Assembly: GCF_047121295.1 (NCBI RefSeq)
Contig: NZ_CP139447.1
Span: 3,038,001 to 3,102,000 of the forward strand
From: Longispora sp047121295
Lineage (GTDB): Bacteria; Actinomycetota; Actinomycetes; Mycobacteriales; Micromonosporaceae
Reading direction: 5' to 3'
DNA length: 64,000 nt
This document shows positions 41,977 through 49,305 of this stretch, in pieces; the stretch's first letter is position 1, and each line of letters begins with the position of its first letter. The notes under the pieces are model-generated. The model was not told where the DNA came from, searched no databases, and saw only the letters and a list, made by a program, of their open reading frames with translations. Made by a program: the position numbers and the translations under genes.

Positions 41977-42774
41977 TCAGTCCACCAGCGAGCCGCAGGT
42001 CAGGTTCGCGACCGTCCCGGTCATCGCGCTGGCCCTGTCCGACGCCATGAACACGGCCACGTCGGCGACCTCGGCGAGGGTGGGCAGCCGGTTGAGCAGC
42101 GTGCCGCCGGCCGCGCCCGCCAGGAAGTCCTCGATCGACAGCCCTGCGCGGTCGGCCGCCGGCCGGAACACGTCGCGGCTGTGCGAGTCGTGGGTCAGCG
42201 CCTCCGGGATCGCGTCGGGCCGCAGGCAGACCACCCGGATCCCGCTCGGGCCGAGCTCGCCGGCCAGGTGCCGCGACACCGCCTCGATCGCCGCGCAGGC
42301 GACCCCGAAGCCCATGTACCCCGGCCCCGGCAGCCGCGAGCCCGGCGTCGACAGCGTGAGGATCACGCCCGAGCCCTGGGCGGTCATGTGCCGGGCCACC
42401 GCCTTGGCCGTGACGAAGTGCGTCCGGGTGTACGCCGCGATCGGGTGCGCGTAGTCCTCCAGGGTCAGCTCCGCGAACGGCGTGCCCTGCACGTGCATGA
42501 TGCCGACCGCGTTCAGCGCGATGTCGATGCTGCCGGCCTTGGCGGCCACGGCGTCGGCGTGCTCGCGGACCGCGTCCTCGTCGGCGGCGTCCACGACGGC
42601 GGTGTGCGCCGTGCCGCCCCGCGCCGTGATGTCCTGGGCGACCGCGTCGAGCTTTGCGTCGGTACGGCCCGCGAGGAACACGTGCGCGCCCTCCCGGGCG
42701 AAGGCGCGGGCGACCGCGCCGCCGATCGCGCCCCCGCCGCCGTACACGACGGCGTTCTTGTTCTTCAGCAGCAT
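41977..42774 (-). CDS. Short-chain dehydrogenase/reductase
   Basis: 265 residues. NAVVYGGGGAIGGAVARAFA binds NAD(P); NAVGIMHVQG is the NAG-like motif. The catalytic centre is altered: the usual YxxxK reads YMGFGVAC here, so Lys is absent at its normal place. It may therefore be inactive in hydride transfer or use another base. It ends at a terminator facing the MFS gene and is divergent from an ArsR regulator that probably controls it. Confidence 0.85.
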   Translation of the reverse strand: MLLKNKNAVVYGGGGAIGGAVARAFAREGAHVFLAGRTDAKLDAVAQDITARGGTAHTAVVDAADEDAVREHADAVAAKAGSIDIALNAVGIMHVQGTPFAELTLEDYAHPIAAYTRTHFVTAKAVARHMTAQGSGVILTLSTPGSRLPGPGYMGFGVACAAIEAVSRHLAGELGPSGIRVVCLRPDAIPEALTHDSHSRDVFRPAADRAGLSIEDFLAGAAGGTLLNRLPTLAEVADVAVFMASDRASAMTGTVANLTCGSLVD

Positions 42775-42869
42775 GCCGGTCCTCCTGTGTCGGGATCTCG
42801 CGGTGTCTAACTCCGGGACCCCGCCGTGGGCTTCGGCTAAATCGGTCATTTAACAAGAAAACACCAGGC

Positions 42870-42899
42870 TTTACATGTGACCATTTGGTCACCTATCCT
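42870..42899 (+). promoter_or_regulatory. ArsR promoter with perfect operator
   Basis: TTTACA (42870-42875), 18 bp, TATCCT (42894-42899). The spacer holds GTGACCATTTGGTCAC (42877-42892), perfect 7-bp arms around TT. Seven bases after the -10 is the GTG at 42906, so transcript and coding region probably begin together. The operator also faces the divergent SDR gene. Confidence 0.65.
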
Positions 42900-42905
42900 G
42901 GGGTG

Positions 42906-43226
42906 GTGACGGACGATGACCGCGTGTTCAAGGCCCTGGCGGACCCGACCCGCCGCAGCCTGCTCGACCGGTTGTTCACCCGGGACGGCCAGACGCTGAC
43001 CGAGCTGGAGTCCGAGCTGGAGATGACCCGGTTCGGCGTCATGAAGCACCTGCGGATCCTCGAGGAGGCGGGCCTGGTGGTCGCCCGGAAGTCCGGCCGG
43101 GAGAAGTTGCACTACCTCAACGCCGTGCCGATCCGGCTGATCCACGACCGGTGGATCGACAAGTACACGGAGCGACGGGTGTCCGCGCTCGTCGACCTCA
43201 AGAACGAACTGGAGCAGGGACAATGA
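42906..43226 (+). CDS. ArsR-family repressor
   Basis: 106 residues. DDRVFKALADPTRRSLLDRL then TLTELESELEMTRFGVMKHL and LEEAGLVVARKSGREK is the ArsR/SmtB winged HTH; no metal-binding Cys cluster is seen, so it belongs to the non-metal subgroup paired with AHSA1 proteins. GTG 42906 fits a leaderless start. Its stop overlaps the next gene (ATGA). Confidence 0.93.
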   Translation: MTDDDRVFKALADPTRRSLLDRLFTRDGQTLTELESELEMTRFGVMKHLRILEEAGLVVARKSGREKLHYLNAVPIRLIHDRWIDKYTERRVSALVDLKNELEQGQ

Positions 43227-43726
43227 CAACCGTGGAAGAGAAGACCATCCAGGTGTACCGGGTGTACATCAACGCGACCCCCCAGGCGATCTGGGACGCG
43301 ATCACGAAGCCCGAGTTCACCGAGAGGTTCGGCTACGGCGGCCGGGCGGACTACGACCTGCGCCCGGGCGGCGCGTACAAGGGGTTCGCCAGCCCCGAGA
43401 TGATCGCCGGCGGCTCGCCCGAACTGGCCGTCGACGGCGAGGTGATCGAGTCCGACCCGCCCAGGAAGCTCGTGCAGACCTGGCGGATGCTGATGGACGA
43501 GGCCATGATCAACGAGGGCTTCACCCGGCTGACGTACGAGATCAAGCCCCGCGACGGCGGCGTCACCGAGCTGACCGTCACCCACGACCTGACCGGCGCG
43601 CCGAAGCTGCAGGACCTGCTGTCGGGGAAGTGGGCGGACACCGGGGCCGGTGGGGGCTGGGCGTGGGTGCTCAGCAGCCTGAAGACCCTGCTGGAGACAG
43701 GCCACCCCCTGAACTGGCCCGGCTAG
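43223..43726 (+). CDS. SRPBCC/AHSA1-family protein
   Basis: 167 residues: VYINATPQAIWDAITKPEFT and YGGRADYDLRPGGAYKGF start the START-like fold, with PPRKLVQTWRMLMDE and a C-terminal helix WVLSSLKTLLETG. The pair ArsR plus AHSA1 is widespread; the AHSA1 protein may bind a small hydrophobic ligand. It is translationally coupled to the ArsR gene and followed by a large nested hairpin. Confidence 0.9.
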   Translation: MTTVEEKTIQVYRVYINATPQAIWDAITKPEFTERFGYGGRADYDLRPGGAYKGFASPEMIAGGSPELAVDGEVIESDPPRKLVQTWRMLMDEAMINEGFTRLTYEIKPRDGGVTELTVTHDLTGAPKLQDLLSGKWADTGAGGGWAWVLSSLKTLLETGHPLNWPG

Positions 43727-43734
43727 GCCGTTTG

Positions 43735-43834
43735 GGCCCGCTGAGGGCGACGATGCGCGCGTTGGGACGGTCCCTGCATACAACACCGGTATGCAGGGAC
43801 CGTCCCGCCTTCGCCTCGCCGCCCTCAGCGGGCC
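43735..43834. repeat. Nested inverted repeat (about 100 bp)
   Basis: The outer arms GGCCCGCTGAGGGCG (43735-43749) and CGCCCTCAGCGGGCC (43820-43834) are fully complementary over 15 bp. Inside is an 18-bp perfect stem, GGGACGGTCCCTGCATAC (43764-43781) and GTATGCAGGGACCGTCCC (43789-43806), loop AACACCG. It begins 8 bp after the AHSA1 stop; it can act as terminator but is much larger than needed, so a MITE-like origin is possible. Confidence 0.8.
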
Positions 43835-43938
43835 ATGAGGTCAGATCAAGAACCTAGGTCAAGACCATTCAGGGTTACGCCGCGTTCCTCGCCCGGCGCG
43901 CGGCGGCACCTCGGCTGGGACGTGAGCCCGCCGGCTCC

Positions 43939-44532
43939 TCAGGCGGCCAGGGCCGCCACCACCTTGTCGGCGAGCCGTCGCACGTAGTCCGGCCCCGTCG
44001 GTTCCCGGACGATCGCCGTCCGCCAGTAGAGCGGGCCCGCGAGCAGGTCCAGCCCCAGTGCGACGTCCGTGTCGGCCGGCAGCTCGCCGCGCGCCACGGC
44101 CCGGTGCAGGATCGCGGCCACCCGTTCCCGGCGCGCGCCGCCGACCCCGGTCGCCAGCGCCTCCGCCAGCTCTGGATTGCGGTGCGCCTCGGCGAGCAGG
44201 TCGGGCGCGATCCGGGCCACCAGCGGATGGTCGAGCGCGTCCCGGGTGATCTCCAGGTACGCGACCACGTCGCCGTGCAGGGTGCCCGTGTCCGGGGTGT
44301 CCGCCGCGCGCACCGCCACCTGGGTGACGAGGTCGATCACCATCGCGGACTTGGCGGGCCAGCGCCGGTACACCGCCGTCTTGCCGACCCCGGCCCGGCG
44401 CGCCACCGCCTCGATGGACAGCCTGCCGTACCCGACCTCGGCGAGTTCGGCGAACGCCGCGGCCGCGATGGCCTCGGTGACGTCCTCCTGGAGGACCGCC
44501 GCCCCGGCAGGTACCCGTGTCTTCGCTGTCAT
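43939..44532 (-). CDS. TetR-family repressor
   Basis: 197 residues. The HTH is FAELAEVGYGRLSIEAVARR then AGVGKTAVYRRWPAKSAMV; the remaining helices form the TetR_C ligand pocket. It is divergent from an alpha/beta hydrolase, with two ACGGNTGCGT-type sites between them, one forming a long palindrome. It probably represses itself and the hydrolase. Confidence 0.93.
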   Translation of the reverse strand: MTAKTRVPAGAAVLQEDVTEAIAAAAFAELAEVGYGRLSIEAVARRAGVGKTAVYRRWPAKSAMVIDLVTQVAVRAADTPDTGTLHGDVVAYLEITRDALDHPLVARIAPDLLAEAHRNPELAEALATGVGGARRERVAAILHRAVARGELPADTDVALGLDLLAGPLYWRTAIVREPTGPDYVRRLADKVVAALAA

Positions 44533-44556
44533 GGCCCCGACTCTACCAAGACGACG

Positions 44557-44622
44557 ATACGGTTGCGTCCCATCGTGAACGGCGGTACGGTGGCGTTACG
44601 TCGAAACGGCTGCGTTTCGACG
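44557..44622. promoter_or_regulatory. Putative TetR operators
   Basis: CGTCGAAAC (44599-44607) and GTTTCGACG (44614-44622) are perfect inverted arms around GGCTGC. A related ATACGGTTGCGT lies at 44557-44568 nearer to the TetR start. Both are in the 109-bp gap between divergent TetR and hydrolase genes. Confidence 0.6.
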
Positions 44623-44641
44623 CGACACGGAGGGGTTCCCG

Positions 44642-45847
44642 ATGAGATTCCTGTTCGACGACGAGTCCTTCTCGTTCGAGACCCTGCGCACGGCCGGATT
44701 CGGCTACTACGGGGGCGCCGACCTCGGCGAGGTCCTGGTCACGGCCCGGGAGATCCCCGAGGGCGACGAGGACGCGTGGTACGACCGGTGGCGCGCCACG
44801 GCCGCCCGGGTGCACGCCCTGGCCGACGAGGCCCTGGCCGGCGGCCACCGGGTCAGCGCCCGCGAGGCCCTGCTGCGCGCATCCAACTACTACCGGACCG
44901 CCGAGTTCTACCTGCGCGACGACCCGTTCTCCGACCCGAGGGCGAAGGAGCTGTCCGCGCTGTCCCGGGACACGTTCGCGACCGCCGCCGGGCTGTTCGA
45001 CACCCCGGTGCGGGCCGTGGCCGTGCCGTACGGGGACACCACCCTGCCCGGCTTCCTGTTCCTGGTCGACGACTCCGGCGCGCCCCGGCCGACCGTCGTG
45101 TTCACCAGCGGCTTCGACTCGACGCTGGAGGAGGCGTGGTTCGCGGTCGGCGCGGCGGCCGTCCGGCGCGGGTACAACTGCCTGGCCTACGACGGCCCCG
45201 GCCAGGGCGCCGCGCTGCGCGAACAGCGGCTGACCTTCCGGCACGACTGGGAGGCCGTCCTCACCCCGGTGGTCGACTACGCGCTGACCCGCCCCGAGAT
45301 CGACCCGGACCGGATCGCGGTCATGGGGTACAGCCTCGGCGGCTTCCTCGTCGCGCGGGCGGCGGCCTTCGAGCCCCGGATCGCCGCGCTCGTCCTCGAC
45401 GGCGGCCTGTACGACTACCACGACGCGAACATCCGCAAGCTGCCCCCGTTCCTCGCCGACTGGGTCCTGTCCAGCCGCGACGACCTCGCCGAGCCGGTCA
45501 TCGCCCTGATGACCACGGTGAACACGGGCGTCCGGTGGGCGCTGCGCAACGGGATCTGGACCTTCGGCGCGTCCTCGGCGAGCGACTACCTCCGGCGCAC
45601 GAGGGACTGGACCCTCGCCGGGATCGCCGACCGGATCGGCTGCCCGACGCTGGTGTTCGACCCGGAGAACGAGCACTTCTTCCCGGGCGAACCCCGGCGG
45701 GTGTACGACGCGCTGACCTGCCCCAAGACGCTCGTGCACTTCCCGGAGGCGGAGGGTGGCGGCGAGCACTGCAGTTTCGGCGCGGGCGGCATGCTGCACC
45801 AGCGGATGTTCGACTGGCTCGACACGACCCTGCCGGGTCCTCGCTGA
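44642..45847 (+). CDS. Alpha/beta hydrolase (FrsA/DUF1100-like)
   Basis: 401 residues. The N-terminal helical cap (DEDAWYDRWRATAARVHALA) precedes the hydrolase core: nucleophile elbow GYSLGG, acid in LVFDPENEHFF, and His in GGGEHCSFG. This long-cap form is like esterases that take acyl peptides or 2,6-dihydroxy-pseudo-oxynicotine-type substrates. It is under the divergent TetR repressor. The start at 44642 follows GGAGGGG. Confidence 0.88.
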   Translation: MRFLFDDESFSFETLRTAGFGYYGGADLGEVLVTAREIPEGDEDAWYDRWRATAARVHALADEALAGGHRVSAREALLRASNYYRTAEFYLRDDPFSDPRAKELSALSRDTFATAAGLFDTPVRAVAVPYGDTTLPGFLFLVDDSGAPRPTVVFTSGFDSTLEEAWFAVGAAAVRRGYNCLAYDGPGQGAALREQRLTFRHDWEAVLTPVVDYALTRPEIDPDRIAVMGYSLGGFLVARAAAFEPRIAALVLDGGLYDYHDANIRKLPPFLADWVLSSRDDLAEPVIALMTTVNTGVRWALRNGIWTFGASSASDYLRRTRDWTLAGIADRIGCPTLVFDPENEHFFPGEPRRVYDALTCPKTLVHFPEAEGGGEHCSFGAGGMLHQRMFDWLDTTLPGPR

Positions 45848-45977
45848 CCGGCCCGGCCCCGCCCGCCCGCCCCGCCCGGCTCGGCCCGGACCTCCCGGCG
45901 GTCTGGCCCCGCCCGCCCTGGCCGGCCCGGCTGGATCGGCCCCGGTCGGGGCGCCGCGCCCGGCGGACCGAGGGGGA

Positions 45978-46043
45978 GGTCGGCGCGGTGGGGTTTGGAG
46001 GGAGAAGAGCCTTTGACTCCCTCCGAACCCCACCGCGCCGACC
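45978..46043. terminator. 27-bp stem bidirectional terminator
   Basis: Arms 45978-46004 and 46017-46043 pair over 27 bp with one G-U wobble; the loop is AAGAGCCTTTGA. The left arm reads GGTCGGCGCGGTGGGG then TTTGGAGGGAG. It lies between the hydrolase and the convergent GntR gene. Confidence 0.9.
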
Positions 46044-46074
46044 CGTGCGGCGACGGGCGCCCCGGTGGGTCCGG

Positions 46075-46431
46075 CTAGCCGCGCAGTGCCGACGCCGCCA
46101 GGCGTAGCGCCTCGTCCGGGTCGACGCCGAGCCGCCGGACCGTGGCCGCGTACTCCGCCGCCGCCTCCTGCACCCGGCGCTGCGCGGCGTCCCCGAACGC
46201 GGTCACGAAGGTTCCGTTGCGCCCCCGGGTCTCCAGCACGCCGTCGTGTTCGAGTTCCCGGTACGCGCGGGCCACCGTGTTCGGGGCGATGCCCAGCTCC
46301 TCGGCCAGCGCGCGGACCGTCGGCAGCCGGGTGCCGACGGGGAGCGTCCCGGTGCGGACCTGGTCGAGGATCTGGGCCCGGAGCTGCTCGAACGGGGGAA
46401 CCGGCCCGTCCGGGACGAGGGTGACGATCAT
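46075..46431 (-). CDS. GntR-family (YtrA-like) regulator
   Basis: 118 residues from ATG 46431. Winged HTH PVGTRLPTVRALAEELGIAP then NTVARAYRELEHDGVLETRG; the short helical tail classes it as YtrA-type, which usually regulates ABC transporters. No ribosome site precedes the ATG, so the message may be leaderless. No transporter is adjacent. Confidence 0.9.
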   Translation of the reverse strand: MIVTLVPDGPVPPFEQLRAQILDQVRTGTLPVGTRLPTVRALAEELGIAPNTVARAYRELEHDGVLETRGRNGTFVTAFGDAAQRRVQEAAAEYAATVRRLGVDPDEALRLAASALRG

Positions 46432-46503
46432 GGTGACATCGTGGCACACGCGGACGGACCCGCGCCCCGGGTGCCGGGGGCGCGGGTCCGCGTACCGGTC
46501 GGA

Positions 46504-47040
46504 TCAGTGGTAGATCTTCAGACTGACCCGGGAGGTGAGCATCTTCAACCGGTCGACCCCGGCGAGGCAGTTCTGCAGGTCGACGGCGGAGCCGACCTGC
46601 TGCTCGACCACGCTGCTGCCGGTGAACAGCCCGGCGATCACGGTGCCCGTGTACGTCGTGGTCAGCGTCGTGCCCGTGATCGACGCGGTGTGGGTGGCCT
46701 GGACCTTGGTGGTCGCGCCGGTGTTCCACGTGATCGTGTACGTGACGACGTAGGTCTGGAGGTTCATCTGGCACTGGTCGTTCATCGTGGCGGTCACGTT
46801 GACCAGGCCGGACACCAGGTTCGGCACGGTCTGCGAGGTGCAGGGCTTGTATGTGGTCTTGTAGGTCAGCGTGGTGGGCGCCAGGACCAACGAGATCGGC
46901 GGGTTGAACGTCGTGATGTTGTTGCTCGGCGGGACGCAGCTCGCGTCGACGACCGAGGCGTGTGCCGGGCCTGCGAAGGCCACCAGGCTGCCGGTCAGGG
47001 CGAGCAGGGTGACGGCGGCGGCACGGGCGAGTCGAACCAT
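46504..47040 (-). CDS. Secreted Thr-rich protein of unknown function
   Basis: 178 residues from ATG 47040 (GGAG upstream). Signal peptide (LARAAAVTLLALTGSLVAFA, cut near AHA). The mature chain is rich in Thr, Val and Ser with four Cys (VDASCVPPS, YKPCTSQ, NDQCQMN, LQNCLAG), suggesting two disulfides in a beta-sandwich. No family is recognised. Confidence 0.75.
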   Translation of the reverse strand: MVRLARAAAVTLLALTGSLVAFAGPAHASVVDASCVPPSNNITTFNPPISLVLAPTTLTYKTTYKPCTSQTVPNLVSGLVNVTATMNDQCQMNLQTYVVTYTITWNTGATTKVQATHTASITGTTLTTTYTGTVIAGLFTGSSVVEQQVGSAVDLQNCLAGVDRLKMLTSRVSLKIYH

Positions 47041-47152
47041 CAGGGTTCTCCGATCGGGGGAACGGATGTATTGATGGCTGACTATATTCAAATGTTGAGA
47101 TCAGCTGAACCGTCTGTCGGGAGACGACAGCGGCGCGGCCGGCGGGGGCGGA

Positions 47153-47380
47153 TCAGGCGGCCGGGGCCGTCCGCAGCCCGCGCACCTCGATCCGGCTCAA
47201 CAGCTCGGCTGTCGCCTGGGCCACGGCCTCGACGGCCTCCTCGAACGCCTCCGCGTTGTGCGCGGCCGGCTTGCGGAACCCGGAGATCTTCCTGACGTAC
47301 TGCAGCGCGGCGGCCCGGATGTCCTCCTCGGTGACCTCGGGTTGCAGCGGCGGGCGCAGGGTCTTGATGCTTCGGCACAT
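47153..47380 (-). CDS. DUF2277 family small protein
   Basis: 75 residues starting MCRSIKTLRPPLQPEVTEED, with the conserved AALQYVRKISGFRKPA helix. DUF2277 proteins are small, helical and of unknown function, frequent in actinobacteria. The ATG at 47380 has no strong ribosome site. Confidence 0.85.
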   Translation of the reverse strand: MCRSIKTLRPPLQPEVTEEDIRAAALQYVRKISGFRKPAAHNAEAFEEAVEAVAQATAELLSRIEVRGLRTAPAA

Positions 47381-47561
47381 ATCCCCAGTATGCCCCGAGC
47401 GGCGAGCCGGGACCGCCCCGCGCGGGCACCCGGGACCGCCCCCGCGGTGGCCCGCGATGCCCCGCGCGGCGGGCCGGCGCCCCCGCGCGGCGGGCCGGGC
47501 AACCGCCCGGCGAGCGCAGGAGGACCCGGCCGGCGGGGGCGACCCCACCGGCCGGGAGCGA

Positions 47562-49031
47562 TCAGGGGACGATCTTCATCGTGGCCATCATGCCGTAGGC
47601 CGCGTGCTCCATCAGGTGGCAGTGGAACGCGTACCGGCCCAGGTAGTCCGGGAACGTCGCCTGGATCCGGACCGTCTCGTTCGCGGCCATCTGGAACGTG
47701 TCCTTCAGCCCGCTCTCCGACGGGGCCGGCGGCTGGCCGTTGCGGTCGAGGATCCGGAACTGCACCAGGTGCAGGTGGAAGTTGTGGTCCCAGCCCGAGG
47801 CGTCGGTGACCCGCCAGATCTCCGTAGTGTTCTTCTGGATCGTCGCGTCCACCCGGTTCGGGTCGAAGGCGAAGCCGTTGATGAGCCACGAGTCGCCGGT
47901 GGCGTCGAGCGAGATCACGACCTCCCGCTCGTTCGTCGCCGGGGGCAGGGCGGGCAGCGGGCGCAGCGTCGCCGGCACCCGGCTCGGGTCGGAGATCGGG
48001 CCGGTCACGTCGAACCGCATCACCTGGCCGGCGAGCGAGTCGGTCAGGAACAGCTGCGTCCCCGCCGGGTACTTCGAGAAGTCGATGACGACCTCGATGC
48101 GCTCGGCGGCGCTCAACGACAGCTCGGTCACCGTGAGCGGGGCCGGGAGGAGCCCGCCGTCGGTGGCGATCTGGGTCATCTCCGCGCCGTTGCCCAGCGT
48201 CAGGTGGAAGTGCCGGTGGTTGGCGCCGTTGAGGAACCGGAACCGGTACTTGCGCCCCTTGACCGCCAGGTACGGCTGCGGCCGGCCGTTGGCCAGGATC
48301 GTGTTCCAGTTGCCGAAGTCGCCGTAGTTGAGGCTGCCGTCCTCCATGATCCGCGCGTCCCGGATCATGATCGGGATGTCGTAGACCCCCTTGGGCAGGT
48401 TCAACGCGTCCTCGGCCGGGTCCTCCAGCAGATAGAAGCCCGACAGTCCACGGTAGACGTGCTCGGCCTCCATGTGGTGGGCGTGGTCGTGGTACCACAG
48501 GGTCGCGCCGCGCTGCTGGTTCGGGTAGTCGTAGGTCCGGGACTGGCCGGGCTCGATCACGTCCGTCGGGTACCCGTCGGAGCCGGACGGCACGTGTCCG
48601 CCGTGCAGGTGCACGGCCGCGCCCATGTCCAGGTTGTTGGTGTGCGTGATCACGACCCGCCGGCCCGTCCGGGCCCGGATCGTCGGGCCGATGAACTTGC
48701 CGTTGTAGGTCAGCACCTCGGTCCGGGTGCCCGGGATGATCTCCACGTTCGCCTTGCGGATCGACGACAGGTAGTAGTCGGTGGTGGGGCTGGAGGCGAC
48801 CGGCACCATGTTCGACGGGATCGGCAGTGGACAGGTGAACGGCGCGAACCTCGCCGACGGGCCGCCCTTACCGGTGTCGACGTGCAGCCCGTGCATCCCC
48901 GGCATCGTGTGCGCGCTGCCGGTGGGGGGAGCGACGACCGGACTGGAGGAGGCCGAGTCGGTCCAGGCGGGGACGAACGCGATCGCGCCCGTGGCCACGC
49001 CCAGTCTCATGATGTTGCGTCTGGTCCACAA
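47562..49031 (-). CDS. Exported multicopper oxidase
   Basis: 489 residues. MWTRRNIMRLGVATGAIAF is a twin-arginine-type signal. All four copper motifs are visible: HLHGGH, WYHDHAHHME, HNFHLHLVQF and HCHLMEHAAYGMM (axial Met type). The architecture is that of three-domain bilirubin oxidase, CotA and phenoxazinone synthase. It is divergent from the beta-tyrosine operon with cluster motif site 1 between them. It could oxidise a catechol product of the cluster, by analogy with phenoxazinone synthase, or just handle copper. Confidence 0.93.
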   Translation of the reverse strand: MWTRRNIMRLGVATGAIAFVPAWTDSASSSPVVAPPTGSAHTMPGMHGLHVDTGKGGPSARFAPFTCPLPIPSNMVPVASSPTTDYYLSSIRKANVEIIPGTRTEVLTYNGKFIGPTIRARTGRRVVITHTNNLDMGAAVHLHGGHVPSGSDGYPTDVIEPGQSRTYDYPNQQRGATLWYHDHAHHMEAEHVYRGLSGFYLLEDPAEDALNLPKGVYDIPIMIRDARIMEDGSLNYGDFGNWNTILANGRPQPYLAVKGRKYRFRFLNGANHRHFHLTLGNGAEMTQIATDGGLLPAPLTVTELSLSAAERIEVVIDFSKYPAGTQLFLTDSLAGQVMRFDVTGPISDPSRVPATLRPLPALPPATNEREVVISLDATGDSWLINGFAFDPNRVDATIQKNTTEIWRVTDASGWDHNFHLHLVQFRILDRNGQPPAPSESGLKDTFQMAANETVRIQATFPDYLGRYAFHCHLMEHAAYGMMATMKIVP

Positions 49032-49100
49032 GTGTTACTCCCTGGGGGGTGTCGGGTGGGCTGTGACAGAGGCCGTCCGATTGTGGTGCTCTGCAGGTCC

Positions 49101-49133
49101 ATGTCGCATCTTCCAAAATGCTGTACCTGTTAA
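49101..49133 (+). CDS. Possible 10-residue cysteine-rich leader ORF
   Basis: MSHLPKCCTC then stop TAA, 172 bases before the carrier-protein gene. Three of ten residues are Cys, next to the stop. No good ribosome site is seen; AGGT lies close upstream. Weak, but it recalls polycysteine attenuator ORFs and the 23-residue example at 2213. Confidence 0.25.
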   Translation: MSHLPKCCTC

Positions 49134-49184
49134 GTACCCGAAAATCGTTCTTGTCAGCCTTTGTGGACCGTCGGGGAGCGGACA

Positions 49185-49199
49185 GCAATCGGGGAGATG
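49185..49199 (+). promoter_or_regulatory. Cluster motif, site 1
   Basis: GCAATCGGGGAGATG, one mismatch from sites 2 and 3. It lies in the divergent region between the multicopper oxidase and the beta-tyrosine synthetase gene, 107 bp before the latter. Confidence 0.6.
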
Positions 49200-49305
49200 C
49201 GGACGCACCGCCCGTGCGCCAATCATGGGTTTATTCCGGACGCGCACTCCCCAGTGGAGGGCCGCGCACGGTGCCGGTGGGACTCAGCGGACGGGAGTGA
49301 CGGAC

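Noticed and set aside
44166..44182. CACCGCAATCC inside the TetR gene as another cluster motif
   Set aside because: It lacks the GGGAGATG half and encodes conserved TetR residues; chance match.
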